In this document: piece after piece, positions 33,418 through 41,929 of the stretch
Position numbering within the stretch: the stretch's first letter is position 1
Layout of the letters: each line of letters begins with the position of its first letter
Position numbers and translations under genes: made by a program
The notes under the pieces: generated by a model
What the model saw: only the letters and a program-made list of their open reading frames with translations
What the model was told of the DNA's origin: nothing
The model's database searches: none
NCBI RefSeq assembly: GCF_009674565.1
Contig: NZ_WKJL01000017.1
Coordinates: forward strand, 1-64,000
DNA from: Duganella aquatilis
Lineage (GTDB): Bacteria; Pseudomonadota; Gammaproteobacteria; Burkholderiales; Burkholderiaceae_D
DNA: 64,000 bases
Reading direction: 5' to 3'

Positions 33418-34599
33418 TTATTTGGTGGCGGCAGGCGCGGAGGCTGGCGCGGCGGCCGCCGGCTGCGCGCCGACCGGGCCTTTCCACGGCTGCGGGTTGA
33501 CCGTGGCGCCGGGCTTGGCCTTCTGGAAGCCTTCGACCACGATGCGCTCGCCGCCCTTCAGGCCGGAGCTGACCACCCAGTTGCTGCCCTCATTGGCGTT
33601 GGCCACCACCGGCTGCGAGACCACCTTGTTGTCGGCGCCGACGACCAGCACCGACGAGCCTTCGTTGGTGCGTACTATCGCCTGCTGCGGCACGGTGATG
33701 GCGGCGTCGTTGACGCCTTGCTCCAGCCGCGCTCGCACGTACATGCCCGGCAGCAGGATGCGGTTAGGATTCGGGAACTCGGCGCGCATCGACACCGAGC
33801 CGGTGCTTTCGTCCACCGACACGTCGGAGAACAGCAGCTTGCCCGACTGCGGATAAGTCTGGCCGTCCTCGGTCACCAGCGTCACACGCGCCTGGTCTTT
33901 GCCGGCGCTTTTGAGCTTGCCATCCGCCAGCGCGCGCTGCAGCTTCAGCACATCGGCCGAGGATTGCGTGATGGTGACGTAGATCGGATCGAGCTGCTGC
34001 ACGGTCGCCATCGGCGTCGCCTCGCCCTGGCCGACCAGTGCGCCTTCCGTCACCAGTGCGCGGCTGACGCGGCCGGCAATCGGCGAGGTGACGGTGGCGT
34101 AGCCCAGCGTCAGGCCGGCGTTGGTGCGGGCCGCCCTGGTGGTCGCCAGATCGGCCGCCGCCTGCTTCTGCGCGGTGACGGCGTCATCGTATTCCTGCTG
34201 GCTGACCGCCTGCGCCGCCAGCAGCGGCTTGTAGCGCTTCACCTTCAGATCCGCCTGCGCCAGGTTGGCCTCGGCCTTGGCGACGGCCGCCTGCGCGCTG
34301 TCGAACGAGGCCTGGAACTGCGCCGGATCGATGCGGAACAGCACTTCGCCGGCCTTGACGTCGCCGCCTTCCTTGTACAGCCGCTGCAACACGATGCCGG
34401 CGGTGCGCGCCCGCACCTCGGCAATGCGCGATGCTTCAGTGCGTCCCGGCAACTCGCTGCTCAAGGTCACCGCTCTCGGCGCGACGGTGACCACCGCGAC
34501 CGTGGGCGGTGGCGGCGCGTTTTGCTCGGCCGCCTTCTCGCCGCAGGCGCTCAACAGGGTAAGGAGGGCAACAGCGGTGCAACGAGGGACGGATCGCAT
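33418..34599 (-). CDS. RND efflux periplasmic adaptor (membrane fusion lipoprotein)
   Basis: This 393-residue adaptor of the AcrA/MexA family connects the RND permease with the outer-membrane channel. The N-terminal signal ends in lipobox LLSAC. The barrel-sandwich/lipoyl half motifs are VRARTAGIVLQRLYKEGGDVKAGE-like (residues about 62-90) and TVTSPIAGRVSRALVTEGALV split around a coiled-coil hairpin (QASFDSAQAAVAKAEANLAQ). The C-terminal beta-barrel contains MRAEFPNPNRILLPGMYVRA in pieces. It is the first gene of the operon. A terminator behind tal and a 107-base gap separate it from the upstream gene, so its promoter lies at 34600-34650. Confidence 0.95.
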   Translation of the reverse strand: MRSVPRCTAVALLTLLSACGEKAAEQNAPPPPTVAVVTVAPRAVTLSSELPGRTEASRIAEVRARTAGIVLQRLYKEGGDVKAGEVLFRIDPAQFQASFDSAQAAVAKAEANLAQADLKVKRYKPLLAAQAVSQQEYDDAVTAQKQAAADLATTRAARTNAGLTLGYATVTSPIAGRVSRALVTEGALVGQGEATPMATVQQLDPIYVTITQSSADVLKLQRALADGKLKSAGKDQARVTLVTEDGQTYPQSGKLLFSDVSVDESTGSVSMRAEFPNPNRILLPGMYVRARLEQGVNDAAITVPQQAIVRTNEGSSVLVVGADNKVVSQPVVANANEGSNWVVSSGLKGGERIVVEGFQKAKPGATVNPQPWKGPVGAQPAAAAPASAPAATK

Positions 34600-34646
34600 G
34601 GAAGAGTCTCGTAGTGGGTTTTATAGTTGATGTCAGATTGTAATGC

Positions 34647-34684
34647 AAAAAAGGCAGGAGAGCGGCCCGCGCCGCGCTCCTGCC
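34647..34684 (-). terminator. Intrinsic terminator after tal
   Basis: A 14-bp stem with one mismatch (34653-34666 with 34671-34684, 4-base loop) is followed on the minus strand by six T residues. It starts 23 bases behind the tal stop and separates tal from the efflux operon. Confidence 0.88.
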
Positions 34685-34706
34685 TTTTCCGGGAAAGCCT
34701 GAAAAA

Positions 34707-35642
34707 TCAGCGCATGCCGGAGATGATCTGCTTCAGTTTGCCGGTGTCGGCAACGAAGGCGCGGATGCCTTCGGCGGTCTTCTCGGTGGCCATGGCGTCT
34801 TCGTTCAGCATGAAGCGGAAGGTAGGCTCGTCCATGGCGATCTTGCCGATGGAAGCGTTTTTGCCGCTGTCCGAGCTCAGCTTGCGCTCGACCGGGGCGT
34901 CGCTGTCGGCCAGCTTTTGCAGCAGGTCCGGGCTGATGGTCAGCAGGTCGCAGCCGGCCAGTTCCAGGATCTGGCCGACGTTGCGGAAGCTGGCGCCCAT
35001 CACTTCGGTGTTGTAGCCGAACTTGCGGTAGTAGTTGTAGATGCGCTTGACCGACTGCACGCCCGGATCTTCCGCGCCCTGGTAGTCGATGCCGGTGGAT
35101 TTCTTGTACCAGTCGTAGATGCGGCCGACGAACGGCGAAATCAGCTTGGCGCCCGCTTCGGCGCAGGCGATGGCCTGCGGCAGCGAGAACAGCAGGGTCA
35201 TGTTGGTGTGGATGCCTTCCTTTTCCAGGATCTCGGAGGCGCGGATGCCTTCCCAGGTCGAGGCCATCTTGATCAGCACGCGCTCGCGCTCGATGCCGTT
35301 CTTTTCGTACAGCTTGATCAGCTCGCGGCCCTTGGCCACCGAGGCGGCGGTGTTGAACGACAGGGCGGCGTCGATTTCGGTCGACACGCGGCCGGGAATC
35401 ACGCGCAGGATCTGCTTGCCGAAGGCGACCAGCAGGTGGTCGATCACTTCGCCGGTGCTGGCGTCCATGTTGTCGCGCACGGCTTTTTCCAGCAGCGGCT
35501 TGTACTCGTCCTTTTGCACCGCCTTCAGGATCAGCGATGGATTGGTGGTGGCGTCGCGCGGGGTATAGGCCTGGATGGCCTGGAAATCGCCGGTATCGGC
35601 TACCACGGTGGTGTATTGTTTGAGTTGTTCGAGTTGGTTCAT
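34707..35642 (-). CDS. tal: Transaldolase
   Basis: Transaldolase moves a dihydroxyacetone unit between sugar phosphates in the non-oxidative pentose-phosphate pathway. The 311-residue TIM barrel has ATTNPSLILKA, VSTEIDAALSFNTAAS, and the Schiff-base lysine in RVLIKMASTWEGI, followed by GIHTNMTLLFSLPQA and SPFVGRIYDWYK. ATG 35642 gives the usual TalA/TalB-type start (MNQLEQLKQYTTVVADTGD); a TTG four codons earlier is less likely. It stands near other sugar-phosphate genes (zwf, pgi, edd, eda, rpiA). No good HexR motif is present in front of it. Confidence 0.97.
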   Translation of the reverse strand: MNQLEQLKQYTTVVADTGDFQAIQAYTPRDATTNPSLILKAVQKDEYKPLLEKAVRDNMDASTGEVIDHLLVAFGKQILRVIPGRVSTEIDAALSFNTAASVAKGRELIKLYEKNGIERERVLIKMASTWEGIRASEILEKEGIHTNMTLLFSLPQAIACAEAGAKLISPFVGRIYDWYKKSTGIDYQGAEDPGVQSVKRIYNYYRKFGYNTEVMGASFRNVGQILELAGCDLLTISPDLLQKLADSDAPVERKLSSDSGKNASIGKIAMDEPTFRFMLNEDAMATEKTAEGIRAFVADTGKLKQIISGMR

Positions 35643-35704
35643 GAGCGCTGCCAATTTGATAAGGGAGTTGTTGTCTCGTTTATTTTACTCCGAACGCGGC
35701 CGGA

Positions 35705-36568
35705 TTAGCCCAGACGCATGACAATTGCGCCACAGGCGATCAGGCTGACCGCGACAATCCGCCCCGGCGCCAGCCGTTCGCGCAGGAACAGGGCGGCGAG
35801 GGCGGCGGCGAACAGGATCGAGGTCTCGCGCAGCGCCGCCACGGCCGCCACCGGCGCCTGCGTCATGGCCCACAGCGCCAGCCCGTAGGAGGCCAGCGTG
35901 CCGATCCCGCCCAGCAGCATCACCTGTGCGTGGCTGCGGGCGTAGGCCGGCAGTTCGCGCCAGCGCCTGGTAGAGCACAGCAACAGCAGCACGGCAGTCA
36001 GCACGAACAGCCACATGGTGTAGGCGGCCGGCGCGCCGGAGCGGCGCACGCCGACGCCGTCGATCATGGTGTAGGTGGCGATGATCACGGCGTTCAGCAG
36101 CGCATAGACGGTGGCGCGGCGGCGGGCGGCGCGGTTGGCGTCGGTGTCGGCGCCGGCGCTGGCGCCGCGCAGGATGGTCAGGGTCAGCACGCCGCCGCAG
36201 ATCAGCATGACGGCGATGTCTTGGCGCAGGTGCAGCCGTTCGCCCAGCAGCGGCAGGCTGGCCAGCGCCACCAGCAGCGGCGCCGCGCCGCGCATCAGCG
36301 GGTAGGCCTGGCTCATGTCGCCATGACGGTAGGCCGCCGCCAGCAGGCGGTAGTAGATGACCTGGCAGCAGGCCGACGCCGCCAGCCAAGGCCAGCTTGC
36401 CGGGGCCGGCGCCGTCGCCAACGGCAGCAGCGGCAGCGAGACCAGGCCGGCGCCGCAGGCCACCAGCAGGGTGGTCAGGTATTTATCGGGGCCGGCCTTG
36501 ACCAGCGCGTTCCAGGTCGCGTGCAGCAGCGCGGCCAGCAGGACGATGGTGACGACCGAGCCATCCAC
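35705..36568 (-). CDS. EamA/DMT-superfamily transporter
   Basis: This 287-residue inner-membrane protein has about ten hydrophobic segments arranged as two EamA repeats, for example VTIVLLAALLHATWNALVKA at the start and GGIGTLASYGLALWAMTQAP in the second half. Its VAALRETSILFAAALAALFL motif is typical of the family. Such proteins export or import small metabolites; the substrate cannot be deduced. The start is GTG 36568, because an in-frame stop lies just upstream. It begins 3 bases after the receiver gene and is probably the last gene of the KaiC-like / receiver / EamA run. Confidence 0.88.
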   Translation of the reverse strand: MDGSVVTIVLLAALLHATWNALVKAGPDKYLTTLLVACGAGLVSLPLLPLATAPAPASWPWLAASACCQVIYYRLLAAAYRHGDMSQAYPLMRGAAPLLVALASLPLLGERLHLRQDIAVMLICGGVLTLTILRGASAGADTDANRAARRRATVYALLNAVIIATYTMIDGVGVRRSGAPAAYTMWLFVLTAVLLLLCSTRRWRELPAYARSHAQVMLLGGIGTLASYGLALWAMTQAPVAAVAALRETSILFAAALAALFLRERLAPGRIVAVSLIACGAIVMRLG

Positions 36569-36571
36569 CGG

Positions 36572-36970
36572 CTAGCCCCGGCGGCCGATCAGCTGCTTGA
36601 TTTCGGCCAGCAGCGTGTCGAACGGCACCGGCTTGCGGAAGAAGCTGTCGCAGGGCGGCTGCAAGTCCCTGGGCAGGATGCCGGCGCTGCACAGGATGAA
36701 GGGGATGTCGCGCAACGCCGCGTCGGCGCGCATGGCGCCGCACAGGGCGGCGCCGTTCATCACCGGCATCATGTAGTCGGACACCACGATGTCCGGGCGC
36801 TCGCGGCGCACCGCGGCCAGCGCCTCGGCGCCGTTGGCCGCGGTGCGTACTCGGAAGCCGCGAAATTCGAACAGCATGGTGTAGGCCGACAGCACGTCGA
36901 ATTCGTCGTCGACCACCAGAATGAGCTTGCCATCCGGGTTGCTGTCCATGAGTGCGGGATGGTCGCTCAT
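36572..36970 (-). CDS. Single-domain response regulator (receiver protein)
   Basis: This 132-residue protein is only a CheY-like receiver domain. The acidic pair is in ILVVDDEFDVL, the phospho-acceptor is the Asp in IVVSDYMMPVMNG, and the conserved Lys is in FFRKPVPFD. The switch Ser is in ILCSAG. No output domain follows, so it must act through protein contacts. It starts 9 bases after the KaiC-like gene, which suggests the two work together. No histidine kinase is encoded next to them. An alternative start is ATG 36949 (MDSNPDG). Confidence 0.9.
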   Translation of the reverse strand: MSDHPALMDSNPDGKLILVVDDEFDVLSAYTMLFEFRGFRVRTAANGAEALAAVRRERPDIVVSDYMMPVMNGAALCGAMRADAALRDIPFILCSAGILPRDLQPPCDSFFRKPVPFDTLLAEIKQLIGRRG

Positions 36971-36979
36971 GGCCAGCCG

Positions 36980-38416
36980 TTATCGGTTCAGCACGGGCGG
37001 TACGCTAGGTGGTACCGGTCCGTCGATGCTCATGCCGTTGTCGGAAATGAGCAGCACGTGGTTGGCGGCGTCGTAGCTGTTTTCACGCAGCTTGAGCACG
37101 CCGATCTGGCGCAGGTTGACGCCGGCCACGTCCACGTAACGCAGCAGGATGATGTTCTCGAACAGCATCGAGGCGGCTTCGTCGCTTTGCACGTGGTCGT
37201 GGCTGAAGTAGGGCAGTTCCTGCGTCAGGAAGGTGGTGACGTTGCGCACCCGCAGTTCGTTGACGAAGGCCGCCAGGAAGGAGCGTGAACGGCCCTTGTG
37301 CAGCACGATCTCGCGCAGGCCGTCGAGGCCGTCCACCAGCAGGCGCGACACCTGGCGCTGCGCGACATTGGCCAGCACGCCCTGGGCCAGGCTGTCGACC
37401 AGCACTTCCAGCGGCGGATGCCAGATGATCTGCAGCGCGCCGTTGTCGAAGTAGGGTTGCAGCTCCAGGCCGATGTTGCGCGCCTTTTCCAGCAGCCGCT
37501 GCGGCGATTCGTAGAAGCCGACGATCAGCGCCGGTTCGCCGCGTTGCAGGCCTTCGTGGATGAAGTGCAGGCCCATCAGCGTCTTGCCGACGCCGGGATT
37601 GCCCAGCAGCGCGGTGGTCGATCCCTTGGCAACGCCGCCGTTGGTCAGCCGGTCCCAGCCGGTGATGCCGAAGCCCAGCCGTTCGCGCGACACCGACGGC
37701 ATCGCCACCGACACCGTGCTGACCGCTTCCAGGCGCGGGTAGATGGCGATGCCGTCCTCGCCCACTTCAAACACATGGCGGCCCAGCAGGTGCTTGCTGC
37801 CGCGCAGCTTGAACACCTTGATTTCGCGGATCAGCTGCAAGCCGCTCTCGAACTGGCTCAGTTCGATCAGGCCGTCGACCAGCGTGTTTTCCGAGTCGGC
37901 CTGGTTGCCCTCGGTGGGCGACAGCAGGAAGGTGGTGCACTCCATGGTCGACACCAGAGAATTCAGCGACAGCATGAACTCGGACAGCGCCACGTCCGAC
38001 GGCTTGGCCTCGCGCACGGTGCGGAAGCCGTCGATGATCATGATGTCCGGCTTTTGCTCGGCCAGCGTGGCGGCGATGGATTTGAGCAGCGCGCGCAGGC
38101 CGCCCTTGAGCAGGTCGCTGTAGGCGCCGATGAAGACGATACGCTCGCCGACCAGTTCTTCGTCGAAGAAAGAGAAATTGCTCAGGTGATTGAGCATCTT
38201 GCCGTGGGTTTCGGCGATCAGCGTCAGGATCAGGACCTTCTTGCCCTGGTGCGCGTGCTGGAAGCCGATCTGGCAGGCCAGCGTGGTCTTGCCGCTGCCG
38301 GCCAGGCCCTGGATCAGGTACAGACTGTGCGCGGGAAAGCCGCCGCCCAGGATCTCATCAAGGCCGGGAACGTGGGTACTGAGCAGTGGAATGCGCTGGG
38401 AGGGGCGGTTGGGCAT
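36980..38416 (-). CDS. KaiC-like double-domain RecA-fold ATPase
   Basis: This 478-residue protein has two tandem KaiC domains, CI (about 8-235) and CII (245-470). Walker A motifs are GLAGSGKT (37-44) and GNPGVGKT (272-279). FKLRGSKHLLGRHVFEV closes CI as in KaiC. No kaiA or kaiB is nearby. By my alignment from memory, the catalytic Glu pairs are only half kept (AE at 68-69, YE at 302-303), and the CII phosphorylation pair Ser-Thr is Ser416-Met417. It is therefore more likely an ATP-driven signalling or scaffold protein than a clock autokinase. It is followed by a receiver protein and an EamA transporter. Confidence 0.88.
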   Translation of the reverse strand: MPNRPSQRIPLLSTHVPGLDEILGGGFPAHSLYLIQGLAGSGKTTLACQIGFQHAHQGKKVLILTLIAETHGKMLNHLSNFSFFDEELVGERIVFIGAYSDLLKGGLRALLKSIAATLAEQKPDIMIIDGFRTVREAKPSDVALSEFMLSLNSLVSTMECTTFLLSPTEGNQADSENTLVDGLIELSQFESGLQLIREIKVFKLRGSKHLLGRHVFEVGEDGIAIYPRLEAVSTVSVAMPSVSRERLGFGITGWDRLTNGGVAKGSTTALLGNPGVGKTLMGLHFIHEGLQRGEPALIVGFYESPQRLLEKARNIGLELQPYFDNGALQIIWHPPLEVLVDSLAQGVLANVAQRQVSRLLVDGLDGLREIVLHKGRSRSFLAAFVNELRVRNVTTFLTQELPYFSHDHVQSDEAASMLFENIILLRYVDVAGVNLRQIGVLKLRENSYDAANHVLLISDNGMSIDGPVPPSVPPVLNR

Positions 38417-38452
38417 AATGACCGCACTTTAGCACACCCTCCCGCCAGCAAG

Positions 38453-39307
38453 CTATCCGATGAACGAATCGAATTGCAGGTCGAATTCCTGCAGCGCCTT
38501 CTGGGCGTTCTGCATTTTCTTGCGGAATTCCGGGCCGCGTTGCAGCGCCAGGCCGACCGCCAGCACGTCGATCACCACCAGGTAGGCCAGGCGGGCCGAG
38601 ATCGGCGTGTACGGGTCGATGTTGAAGATCAGGTCGATCGGGATCAGCACCGTGGCCAGGTCGGCCAGCGGCGTGCCGGACGGCGCCAGCACGATCACCT
38701 CGGCGCCGCCGCGGCGCGCCAGCTTGACCGAACGCACCAGCGACGGGCTGTTTCCGCGCTGCGAGATGGCCACCAGCGCGTCGCCGGTGCGCAGCAGGGC
38801 CGCCGCGATGCTGTGGATGTGCGGGTCGGCGTACGCCACGGTCGGCACGCCGGAACGGAAGAACTTGTGCTGGGCGTCGGCGGCGACGATGCCGGACGTG
38901 CCCTGGCCGTAGAACTCGATCTTGTTGGCTTTCGACAGGATGTCGAGCGCGCGCTGGATCGCTTCCGGGTCGAGGTTGTTGCGCAGGTCGAGCAGGGTGT
39001 TGATCGAACGGCTGCAGATCTTGTTGACCAGGTCGGCCGCGAGGTCGTCCTGGGTTGGCTGCTCGTTCAGGCCGGGCAGGGCCAGCGCCAGGCCCTGGGC
39101 CAGCTTGAGCTTGAACTCATGCCAGCCGTCGTAACCCAGCGTACGGCAGAAACGCACCACGGTCGGTTCCGACACCTGCGCGCTTTTGGCCAGCGCAGTG
39201 ATGTTCTGGTTGACCGTCTGCGTCGGATGTTCGAGCACGGCCAGCGCCACCTTGCGCTCCGATTTGGAGAGCGAGTCGAGTTGGGTACGGATGGAATCCA
39301 GCAGCAT
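38453..39307 (-). CDS. hexR: HexR, RpiR-family regulator of sugar-phosphate metabolism
   Basis: This 284-residue repressor has an N-terminal RpiR helix-turn-helix (residues 1-77; ITALAKSAQVSEPTVVRFCR and LGYDGWHEFKLKLAQ). A C-terminal SIS sugar-phosphate domain (about 120-250; IEFYGQGTSGIVAADAQHKF, GDALVAISQRGNSPSLV) follows. Known HexR proteins bind 2-keto-3-deoxy-6-phosphogluconate, which releases them from zwf and edd promoters. Here hexR starts only 5 bases after zwf, so it is probably transcribed from the zwf promoter and autoregulated. AGGA precedes ATG 39307. Four matching 13-bp motifs lie before zwf, pgi and edd. Confidence 0.94.
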   Translation of the reverse strand: MLLDSIRTQLDSLSKSERKVALAVLEHPTQTVNQNITALAKSAQVSEPTVVRFCRTLGYDGWHEFKLKLAQGLALALPGLNEQPTQDDLAADLVNKICSRSINTLLDLRNNLDPEAIQRALDILSKANKIEFYGQGTSGIVAADAQHKFFRSGVPTVAYADPHIHSIAAALLRTGDALVAISQRGNSPSLVRSVKLARRGGAEVIVLAPSGTPLADLATVLIPIDLIFNIDPYTPISARLAYLVVIDVLAVGLALQRGPEFRKKMQNAQKALQEFDLQFDSFIG

Positions 39308-39312
39308 CTACA

Positions 39313-40785
39313 TCAATCCTCAGGCAGCACTTCTTCGCGCCATTGCAGGCCGTCGCGGCCGATCAGCGCCGACGCGGCGGCCGGACCCCAGGTGCCGGAG
39401 GAGTAAGGCAGCGGGTAGCTGTCGTCCGATTCCCAGTTGTCCAGAATCGGTTCGACCCATTCCCACGCCGCTTCCAGCTCGTCGCCGCGCATGAACAGCG
39501 TCAGCTGGCCGCGCAGCACGTCGAGCAGCAGGCGCTCGTAGGCTTCCATGCGCGGCGATTTGAACTGCTCGCGGAAGTCCAGTTCCAGCTCCGCCTGTTT
39601 CAGGCGCATGCCGTCGCCCGGCGTTTTCGCCATCAGGTTCATGCGCAGGCCTTCGTCCGGTTGCAGACGGATCACCAGCGAGTTCGGCTGGAAGCTGTTG
39701 GTCGGCTGGTTGAAGATCGAATGCGGGATCTGTTTGAAGCGCACGACGATTTCCGCCAGGCCGTCGGCCATGCGTTTGCCGGTGCGCAGGTAGAACGGCA
39801 CGCCGGCCCAGCGCCAGGTGTCGATTTCCGCCTTCATGGCGACAAAGGTTTCGGTGCGCGAATGTTCCGGCGCATCCGGCTCGTCGCGGTAGCTTGGCAC
39901 GGCCTTGCCATCGACGTGGCCGGCGCGGTACTGGCCGCGCACGATGTTCTGCGCCAAGGTGGTCGGCGTGAATTTTTTCAGCGAGCGCAGCACTTGCAGC
40001 TTGGCGTCACGCACGGCGTCCGGCGCGATCGAGGTCGGCGGTTCCATGGCGACGATACACAGCAGTTGCAGCAGGTGGTTCTGCAGCATGTCGCGCAGCG
40101 CGCCCGAGGTATCGTAGTAGCCCATGCGGTTGCCCACGCCCAGTTTCTCGGCGATGGTGATCTGCACGTCGGAGATCCATTCGCGGCGCCACAGCGGCTC
40201 GAACAGGATGTTGCCGAAGCGCAGGGCCAGCAAGTTCTGCACGGTCTCCTTGCCCAGGTAGTGGTCGATCCGGTAGATCTGCGATTCCTCGAAGACCTTG
40301 CCGACTTCGGCGTTGATCTGCTTGGCCGAGGCCAGGTCGCGGCCCAGCGGTTTCTCCAGCACCACGCGCGAGTTCGGCGTGACCAGGCCGTTTTCCTTCA
40401 GCGCTTCGCAAATCTGCGCGAAGATCGCCGGCGGCGTCGCCAGGTAGTAGACCTTGGTGATGGTGTCTTCCTTGCGCAGCGCCTCGACCAGCGGCTTGTA
40501 GCTGCTGGCGTCGGTGGCGTTCAGCGACACGTAGACGATGCGGGCGGTAAAGCGCGCCCACGCGGCCGGCGTCACGGCAGGGGACTTGATCAGCGGCTTG
40601 GAGGTGGTCTCGACGGTTTGCAGGAATTCTTCCTGGCTGGCGTCCGCGCGGCCGACGCAGATGATGCGGGCGGTGGCGGGCAAGTCGTTGGCGACATCGC
40701 GGGCGTACATCGCGGGCAGCAATTTGCGCATCGCCAGATCGCCGCTGCCGCCAAACAGAACCAGGTCAAAATCGGAAAGAGCCAT
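39313..40785 (-). CDS. zwf: Glucose-6-phosphate 1-dehydrogenase
   Basis: This enzyme oxidises glucose-6-phosphate to 6-phosphogluconolactone with NADP+ (or NAD+). The 490-residue protein has the nucleotide-binding start LVLFGGSGDLAMRKLLPA and the active-site motif RIDHYLGKETVQNLLALRFGN. Further on come FYLRTGKRMADGLAEIVVRF and RLQPDEGLRMNLMAKTPGDG, all typical. ATG 40785 is chosen because an upstream TTG adds only six unrelated residues; the ribosome site is weak. It heads zwf-hexR. Two HexR-like motifs flank its predicted promoter in the 40846-40894 region. Confidence 0.97.
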   Translation of the reverse strand: MALSDFDLVLFGGSGDLAMRKLLPAMYARDVANDLPATARIICVGRADASQEEFLQTVETTSKPLIKSPAVTPAAWARFTARIVYVSLNATDASSYKPLVEALRKEDTITKVYYLATPPAIFAQICEALKENGLVTPNSRVVLEKPLGRDLASAKQINAEVGKVFEESQIYRIDHYLGKETVQNLLALRFGNILFEPLWRREWISDVQITIAEKLGVGNRMGYYDTSGALRDMLQNHLLQLLCIVAMEPPTSIAPDAVRDAKLQVLRSLKKFTPTTLAQNIVRGQYRAGHVDGKAVPSYRDEPDAPEHSRTETFVAMKAEIDTWRWAGVPFYLRTGKRMADGLAEIVVRFKQIPHSIFNQPTNSFQPNSLVIRLQPDEGLRMNLMAKTPGDGMRLKQAELELDFREQFKSPRMEAYERLLLDVLRGQLTLFMRGDELEAAWEWVEPILDNWESDDSYPLPYSSGTWGPAAASALIGRDGLQWREEVLPED

Positions 40786-40845
40786 ATATGAAAATCGTCG
40801 CAAAAAAAGTGCCGAAGGAATGGCCGCGAGCTAGGGCGGCCGCTT

Positions 40846-40862
40846 TGTGTAAATTTACTACT
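40846..40862 (-). promoter_or_regulatory. HexR-like operator, zwf proximal site
   Basis: The minus strand carries GTAGTAAATTTAC, containing a 10-bp perfect palindrome (GTAAATTTAC). It covers the predicted zwf -10 element TAAATT. It matches the shared motif GTAGTRAAWTTWC. Confidence 0.6.
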
Positions 40863-40881
40863 TATATTCGTCGTTTGCAAG
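40852..40881 (-). promoter_or_regulatory. Predicted zwf promoter
   Basis: On the minus strand TTGCAA and TAAATT are separated by 17 bases. Each hexamer matches four of six sigma-70 consensus positions. The two HexR-like motifs overlap the -10 box and the -35 side. Confidence 0.5.
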
Positions 40882-40894
40882 AAATTTTACTACA
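40878..40894 (-). promoter_or_regulatory. HexR-like operator, zwf distal site
   Basis: The minus strand carries TGTAGTAAAATTTC, identical over 14 bases to the edd site at 43751. It overlaps the -35 side of the predicted zwf promoter. Confidence 0.6.
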
Positions 40895-40972
40895 TTGCCG
40901 TAGGGGGATTATACGGGGTATAACCCAAACCCTGCCCGCGCCACCGAGTCCACAACTGACCTCCGCGCTATA

Positions 40973-41041
40973 ACCCGCAAGGCGATCCGTCGCGGGGTCT
41001 GACCCCATGCGGGGTCAGACCCCTCTGTCCGTAGTGCGGGT
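40973..41041. repeat. Palindromic repeat, copy B, at the 3' end of the SMP-30 gene
   Basis: The core is a perfect inverted repeat with 13-bp arms (GGGGTCTGACCCC, loop ATGC, GGGGTCAGACCCC; 40994-41023). Outer ends are inverted: ACCCGCA at the left and TGCGGGT at the right. The element touches the stop codon of the gluconolactonase-like gene at 41042. Its arms make it the strongest short hairpin of the family. Confidence 0.85.
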
Positions 41042-41929
41042 TCAGCGCGAGCGGTACGCCGGCTCTTCCCGGCCCGCCACATCCATCCGAATCGCCAGCA
41101 ACTTGCCACTCAACGGATACTGCGCCAACTCCGGCGCCGGACGCGCGCCCGCGCTGGTCACGTACAAGGTCCGCAAATCCGCCCCGCCAAACGCCGGCAT
41201 CGTCGGACAGCGCACCGGCAGCTTGATCTCGCCCAGCACCGCGCCCTCCGGCGACAGCTTCACAATCCGCGCACCCTCGAACATCGCCACCCAGTAGTTG
41301 CCCTCGCTGTCCACGGCGGCGCCATCCGGCCGGCCGCCGTAGTTGTTCTCCTTGTCCATCGAGAACTGATGCAGCAGGCGCTGATTCTCCACTGTACCAG
41401 TAGCCGCATCAAAGTCCAGCTTTGTCACGCGATGCGCAGCCGTATCGGCGTGATACATGGTCTTCTGATCCGGGCTGAAGCCCGAACCATTCGAATTGGT
41501 CATGCCGCCCGACCAGGCCTTGCGCAGCTTGCCCTGTTCCAGCACATACATCTCCGCCGCCGGCTTGTCGCGCGGCTCGTAGATGGTGCCGACCCAGAAA
41601 CGGCCCGCCGGATCGACATGGCCATCGTTAAAGCGCGTAATCGACTGATCATAGGGCGCCGCCACAATCCCGGTCAGGCGCACTTCGTCGCTGCTGGTAT
41701 CCAGATGCGCAAAGCCGCTGCGCATGGCGACAATCAGTCCGCCCTGGTCGCTGATCGCCAGCGTGGCCGGCTCGCTCGCCAGCTTCCACGACCGATGCGC
41801 GCCGCTGGTCGGATCAAGCCGATGCACGGTAAAGGCGGGAATATCCACCCAGTACAGCGCCTGCTCCTGCGGGTGCCACAGCGGGCATTCCCCGGTCTGC
41901 ATGACTTCATCGTAGGCGACGGTGATCAT
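41042..41929 (-). CDS. SMP-30/gluconolactonase-like protein
   Basis: This 295-residue six-bladed beta-propeller belongs to the SMP-30/gluconolaconase/LRE family, whose members hydrolyse sugar lactones with a divalent metal. Motifs include the metal-binding Glu in TGECPLWHPQEQALYWVDI, RFNDGHVDPAGRFWVGTIYE, TNSNGSGFSPDQKTMYHADT and GGRPDGAAVDSEGNYWVAMF. Together with zwf and pgi it could act as the lactonase step of the Entner-Doudoroff route, since no 6-phosphogluconolactonase of the pgl/DevB type is seen here. Its ATG overlaps the pgi stop by four bases, so the two are coupled. Confidence 0.92.
   Translation of the reverse strand: MITVAYDEVMQTGECPLWHPQEQALYWVDIPAFTVHRLDPTSGAHRSWKLASEPATLAISDQGGLIVAMRSGFAHLDTSSDEVRLTGIVAAPYDQSITRFNDGHVDPAGRFWVGTIYEPRDKPAAEMYVLEQGKLRKAWSGGMTNSNGSGFSPDQKTMYHADTAAHRVTKLDFDAATGTVENQRLLHQFSMDKENNYGGRPDGAAVDSEGNYWVAMFEGARIVKLSPEGAVLGEIKLPVRCPTMPAFGGADLRTLYVTSAGARPAPELAQYPLSGKLLAIRMDVAGREEPAYRSR

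Noticed and set aside
35655..35704. A HexR-like string (GAGTAAAATAAAC) before tal
   Set aside because: It matches only part of the 13-bp motif seen before zwf, pgi and edd, and probably is just the promoter -10 region.
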